Source of the DNA: JALOAT01 sp050179875
Lineage (GTDB): Bacteria; Pseudomonadota; Gammaproteobacteria; Thiohalomonadales; Thiohalomonadaceae
DNA: 24,200 bases
NCBI GenBank assembly: GCA_050179875.1
Contig: JBFXES010000025.1
Coordinates: forward strand, 1 to 24,200
Direction of reading: 5' to 3'
Shown: positions 22,405 through 24,200 of the stretch, piece after piece
How the letters are laid out: every line of letters begins with the position of its first letter
Position numbering within the stretch: position 1 is the first letter of the stretch
The notes under the pieces: model-generated
Databases searched by the model: none
What the model was told of the DNA's origin: nothing
The model's input: only the letters and a program-made list of their open reading frames with translations
Made by a program: the position numbers and the translations under genes

Positions 22405-23001
22405 TCAGCGCTGCTTCGTCCCGCACGCCCTGCGGTACGAACGCACGAGCAGAAAGGCGAGCACGCCCGCCACCGCGCCGTAGGCGTGCGCCTCCACCAC
22501 CACCGGGCCGCCGGCCGCCGTCTCCGAGCCCGGCATGGGCCCGACCGCCTGTTCCCAGGCGACCTTCCCGGCGACCAGCACAACGATGAACAGGGCGTCG
22601 CGCTGACCCGCGCGCCACGCAGCCAGACCGCCCGCCAGCAGCAGGCCATGCAACACGCCAGAGAGTCCCACATACCACTGGAGCGCCGGCATGAACGCCA
22701 GCAGGGCGAGGCCGTTGAGAAGCGACGTGACGCCGAGCACGAGGACCCATTCCAGCGGTCGCAGGGCCTGGCCCACCAGCAGCCAGACCAGCGCCAGCCC
22801 GGCCACGTTCAGGCCCAGGTGGGACCAGCCCAGGTGCGGCAGATGGCCCGTGAACACGCGCCACCACTGCCCGTGCAGGATGGCATCGCGCTCATAGCGG
22901 AAAAGGTGCGCCGCATCGTCCCCCGCCAGCGCCATGGCAAGCGACAGCAGGGCCAGGGTCGCCGGCAGCGACCACGAACGCAGCACGGAGTGGATGTTCA
23001 T
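22405..23001 (-). CDS. rrtA: Rhombosortase-like rhomboid-family intramembrane serine protease
   Basis: This 198-residue protein has about six membrane helices. The catalytic Ser is S114 in the motif VGLSGVLHG and the catalytic His is H172 in VEAHAYGAVAG, which match the rhombosortase (RrtA) subgroup of rhomboids. The preceding HLGWSHLGLN is the rhomboid histidine segment. Rhombosortases cleave GlyGly-CTERM tails of exported proteins during type II secretion-linked sorting. No GlyGly-CTERM substrate is evident in this window. The gene points toward nos and ends 32 bases after the thioredoxin gene, with convergent orientation. It starts at ATG 23001 close to the TATAAT at 23009-23014, so a short leader or leaderless transcript is possible. 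Confidence 0.85.
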   Translation of the reverse strand: MNIHSVLRSWSLPATLALLSLAMALAGDDAAHLFRYERDAILHGQWWRVFTGHLPHLGWSHLGLNVAGLALVWLLVGQALRPLEWVLVLGVTSLLNGLALLAFMPALQWYVGLSGVLHGLLLAGGLAAWRAGQRDALFIVVLVAGKVAWEQAVGPMPGSETAAGGPVVVEAHAYGAVAGVLAFLLVRSYRRACGTKQR

Positions 23002-23008
23002 GGGCGGG

Positions 23009-23014
23009 TATAAT
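23009..23014 (+). promoter_or_regulatory. Possible -10 element (TATAAT) between rrtA and the transglycosylase
   Basis: A perfect TATAAT lies 28 bases before the transglycosylase ATG. No good -35 hexamer is visible at 16-18 bases upstream. The complementary strand offers TATTAT just ahead of rrtA, so the element could serve either gene. Confidence 0.35.
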
Positions 23015-23042
23015 ATCGCGCCATCACCCGACGGGCGTGCGC

Positions 23043-23615
23043 ATGGTGCGAAGCAGAATCGCCTCTTTTCTCCTGTTCCTGGGCCTGGCCCTGCCAGTGC
23101 TCGCCCAGACGCCCGAGCCGCTCGACGAAAAGCTGCGCCTGTTGCTCGCCCGCGCCCTGGCGGAGGAAAGCGGCCACGGCGATCACTTCGACGCCCACGT
23201 CTGGCTCACCGACATGTCCTGGCGCCTGCGCAAGAAGGTGCCCGACGAGCAGGAACGTCTGGCGCTACTGAAACAGGTCTACGTGGAAGCCAACCGCGCG
23301 CGCGTGCCGCCCGAACTGGTGCTCGCCGTCATTGAAGTGGAAAGCAACTTCGATCGCTTCGCCATTTCCAGTGCAGGCGCCCAGGGCTACATGCAGATCA
23401 TGCCGTTCTGGCTGAAAGAGATCGGCCGTCCCGACGACAACCTGTTCCGCACCACCACCAATCTGCGCATGGGCTGCACCATCCTGCGCTACTACTACGA
23501 CCTCGAAAACGGCCACTGGCCCCGCGCCCTCGCCCGCTACAACGGCAGCCGCGGCAAGAACTGGTACCCCAACCGCGTCTTCACCGCCCTGCGCGAACGC
23601 TGGCAGGTCCGTTGA
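23043..23615 (+). CDS. Lytic transglycosylase (SLT domain)
   Basis: This 190-residue protein has a signal peptide (MVRSRIASFLLFLGLALPVLA). Its C-terminal SLT domain begins near residue 75. The catalytic Glu is E100 in AVIEVESNFD, followed by the family blocks SSAGAQGYMQIMPFW, NLRMGCTILRYYYD and ALARYNGSRGKNWYP. It should cleave peptidoglycan in the periplasm. ATG 23043 is chosen over GTG 23037; neither has a strong ribosome binding site. The last codons (WQVR, stop) are reproduced, with changes, beside the second terminal repeat (about 23887-23902), so the end of this gene may be part of a duplicated or inserted element. Confidence 0.92.
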   Translation: MVRSRIASFLLFLGLALPVLAQTPEPLDEKLRLLLARALAEESGHGDHFDAHVWLTDMSWRLRKKVPDEQERLALLKQVYVEANRARVPPELVLAVIEVESNFDRFAISSAGAQGYMQIMPFWLKEIGRPDDNLFRTTTNLRMGCTILRYYYDLENGHWPRALARYNGSRGKNWYPNRVFTALRERWQVR

Positions 23616-23616
23616 A

Positions 23617-23797
23617 AAAGCTTTAACCACGGGGGACACGGGGAACACGGGGAAACCGCTCTTCGGTAGGAGCGGCCTCAGGCCGCGATGGCACGGTATC
23701 CAACGCAAATCGCGGCCTGAGGCCGCTCCCACGGGCGGGGACAACCGTTGACGGATTTACCCCCGTATACCCCGTGTCCCCCGTGGTTAATGCTTTT
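23617..23797. repeat. Composite nested palindromic repeat, copy A
   Basis: The outer arms run 23617-23643 and 23770-23797. They match perfectly over the 21 bases at 23623-23643 and 23770-23790 (start TTAACCACGGGGGACACGG), and AAAAGC extends them with one mismatch. Each arm has three tandem units of roughly ACACGGGG. A REP-type hairpin lies in the middle. No open reading frame here looks real. A transcript would fold into one long stem, which could stop transcription of the transglycosylase gene. Confidence 0.85.
23669..23729. repeat. REP-type hairpin within copy A
   Basis: Perfect 21-base arms (23669-23689 and 23709-23729) begin GGAGCGGCCTCAGGC, with GTAG in front. The loop is 19 bases. Sequence and GTAGGAGCGG opening resemble REP elements dispersed in gammaproteobacteria and mobilised by RAYT transposases (family knowledge). 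No RAYT gene is in the window. Confidence 0.8.
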
Positions 23798-23808
23798 GCC
23801 TTCCAGTC

Positions 23809-23886
23809 GTAGGTCACGTTGCCGCGCAGCGGCTACGTGACACAACGCGGCCCGTGAATGTCACGTAGCTTCGCAACGTGACCTAC
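23809..23886. repeat. Second, unrelated palindrome between the two repeat copies
   Basis: Outer arms GTAGGTCACGTTGC (23809-23822) and GCAACGTGACCTAC (23873-23886) are perfect. Inner arms GCTACGTGACA (23832-23842) and TGTCACGTAGC (23859-23869) are also perfect, with unequal internal loops and a central CGCGG region. It looks like a REP/MITE-type hairpin inserted between the copies. Confidence 0.7.
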
Positions 23887-23903
23887 TGGCAGGCCCGCTG
23901 AAA

Positions 23904-24065
23904 AAAGCTTTAACCACGGGGGACACGGGAAACCGCTCTTCGGTAGGAGCGGCCTCAGGCCGCGATGGCACGGTATCCGACGCAAATCGCGGCCTGAGGC
24001 CGCTCCCACGGGCGGGGACAACCGTTGATGGATTTACCCCCGTGTACCCCGTGGTTAATGCTTTT
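23904..24065. repeat. Composite nested palindromic repeat, copy B
   Basis: Nearly the same as copy A, about 286 bases downstream in direct orientation. The core from TTAACC to GGTTAA is 149 bases (23910-24058) against 168 in copy A. Each arm has two ACACGGGG units instead of three. The REP hairpin arms (23946-23966 and 23986-24006) are unchanged, with one base different in the loop. The flank CTGGCAGGCCCGCTGAAA before it resembles the end of the transglycosylase gene. Confidence 0.85.
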
Positions 24066-24080
24066 GCCTTCCAGTCGTAG

Positions 24081-24200
24081 ATACTGTTACGCCGCGCAAG
24101 CCCCATGTAGCGTCGGGTCAAAGGGTTTGCCCGACTTGAGCACGCCGAAGGCAACATGCACTAGCTTGCGCATCATGGCGCCGATGATGAGCTTGGGCGG
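24081..24200 (-). mobile_element. End of an IS110-family insertion sequence, continuing beyond the window
   Basis: The flank shared by the two repeat copies (CTTTTGCCTTCCAGTCGTAG) ends at 24080, and a transposase 3' end begins a few bases later. This suggests an element end near 24081. IS110 elements lack the usual terminal inverted repeats and often choose REP-like targets, which agrees with the setting. The exact border is inferred from copy A only. Confidence 0.6.
24087..24200 (-). CDS. IS110-family transposase, C-terminal fragment (partial at window edge)
   Basis: Reading from the right edge, 37 codons then TAA (24089-24087) encode a peptide with KLIIGAMMRKLVHVAFGVLK and SGKPFDPTLHG. This ending (a basic helix, then VLKSGKPFDP) is typical of the C-terminus of IS110/IS116/IS902 transposases, whose RuvC-like DEDD domain and catalytic Ser domain would lie beyond the edge. 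Whether the gene is intact cannot be judged. The stop lies 6 bases from the presumed element end. Confidence 0.75.
   Translation of the reverse strand, partial: PPKLIIGAMMRKLVHVAFGVLKSGKPFDPTLHGACAA

Noticed and set aside
23265..23744. Minus-strand frames in the repeat region read as small proteins
   Set aside because: They translate palindromic repeats and the antisense of the transglycosylase; the same peptide recurs only because the DNA repeat recurs.
23623..24058. Possible CRISPR array from repeated segments
   Set aside because: Only two long copies, each a nested palindrome, with no short regular repeats or unique spacers and no cas genes.

Overview
The window is GC-rich, densely packed bacterial DNA. 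Its centre is a nitrous-oxide-reduction (nos) island of the clade II (Sec-exported NosZ) type. A rhombosortase-like protease, REP-type palindromes, Sco/PCuAC copper carriers and NapG/NapH-type NosG/NosH all fit a denitrifying proteobacterium. A gammaproteobacterium related to sulfur-oxidising groups is my best guess, but that is inference; no rRNA or other phylogenetic marker is present.

Layout. (1) Bases 1-2672, minus strand: a tightly overlapping operon with a small His-rich membrane-anchored protein, a MacB/FtsX-type permease, its ATPase, and a multi-spanning membrane protein that runs off the left edge. (2) 2904-3848, plus strand: a radical SAM protein of the YhcC type. (3) 3883-7069, minus strand: a six-gene copper-delivery operon, read in the order FixH-like, Sco1, PCuAC, small exported protein, second Sco1, exported unknown. 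(4) 7371-11724, plus strand: three genes joined by ATGA overlaps. They are a membrane hybrid kinase with a periplasmic Tll0287-like domain carrying CxxCH, a REC-HisKA_3-HATPase protein, and a NarL/LuxR-type response regulator. (5) 11915-22372, plus strand: nosZ, a monohaem cytochrome c, a dihaem cytochrome c, a nosB-like membrane gene, then nosD, nosG, nosH, nosF, nosL, nosY and a TlpA-type thioredoxin. (6) 22405-23001 minus and 23043-23615 plus: a rhombosortase-like protease and a lytic transglycosylase. (7) 23616-24200: two copies of a nested palindromic repeat, another palindrome between them, and the 3' end of an IS110-family transposase entering from the right edge.

How it may work together. 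NosZ needs about six copper atoms plus electrons. The cytochromes, NosB-like protein and NosG/NosH can supply electrons from quinol. NosDFY and NosL support CuZ assembly. The divergent operon (two Sco proteins, PCuAC, FixH-like) can supply copper to CuA and possibly to other oxidases. The three-gene relay lies exactly between the copper operon and nosZ. A similar 7-2-7 palindrome ending in TTCCTAA occurs in both flanking intergenic regions, so I propose that the relay controls both sides.

The most interesting signals are this relay and its predicted operators, the haem-binding-type sensor domain with an Asp-less receiver, the pair of GTTCC-N7-GGAAC palindromes around a sigma54-like promoter of nosZ, and the terminal repeats whose two arms lost a unit symmetrically.
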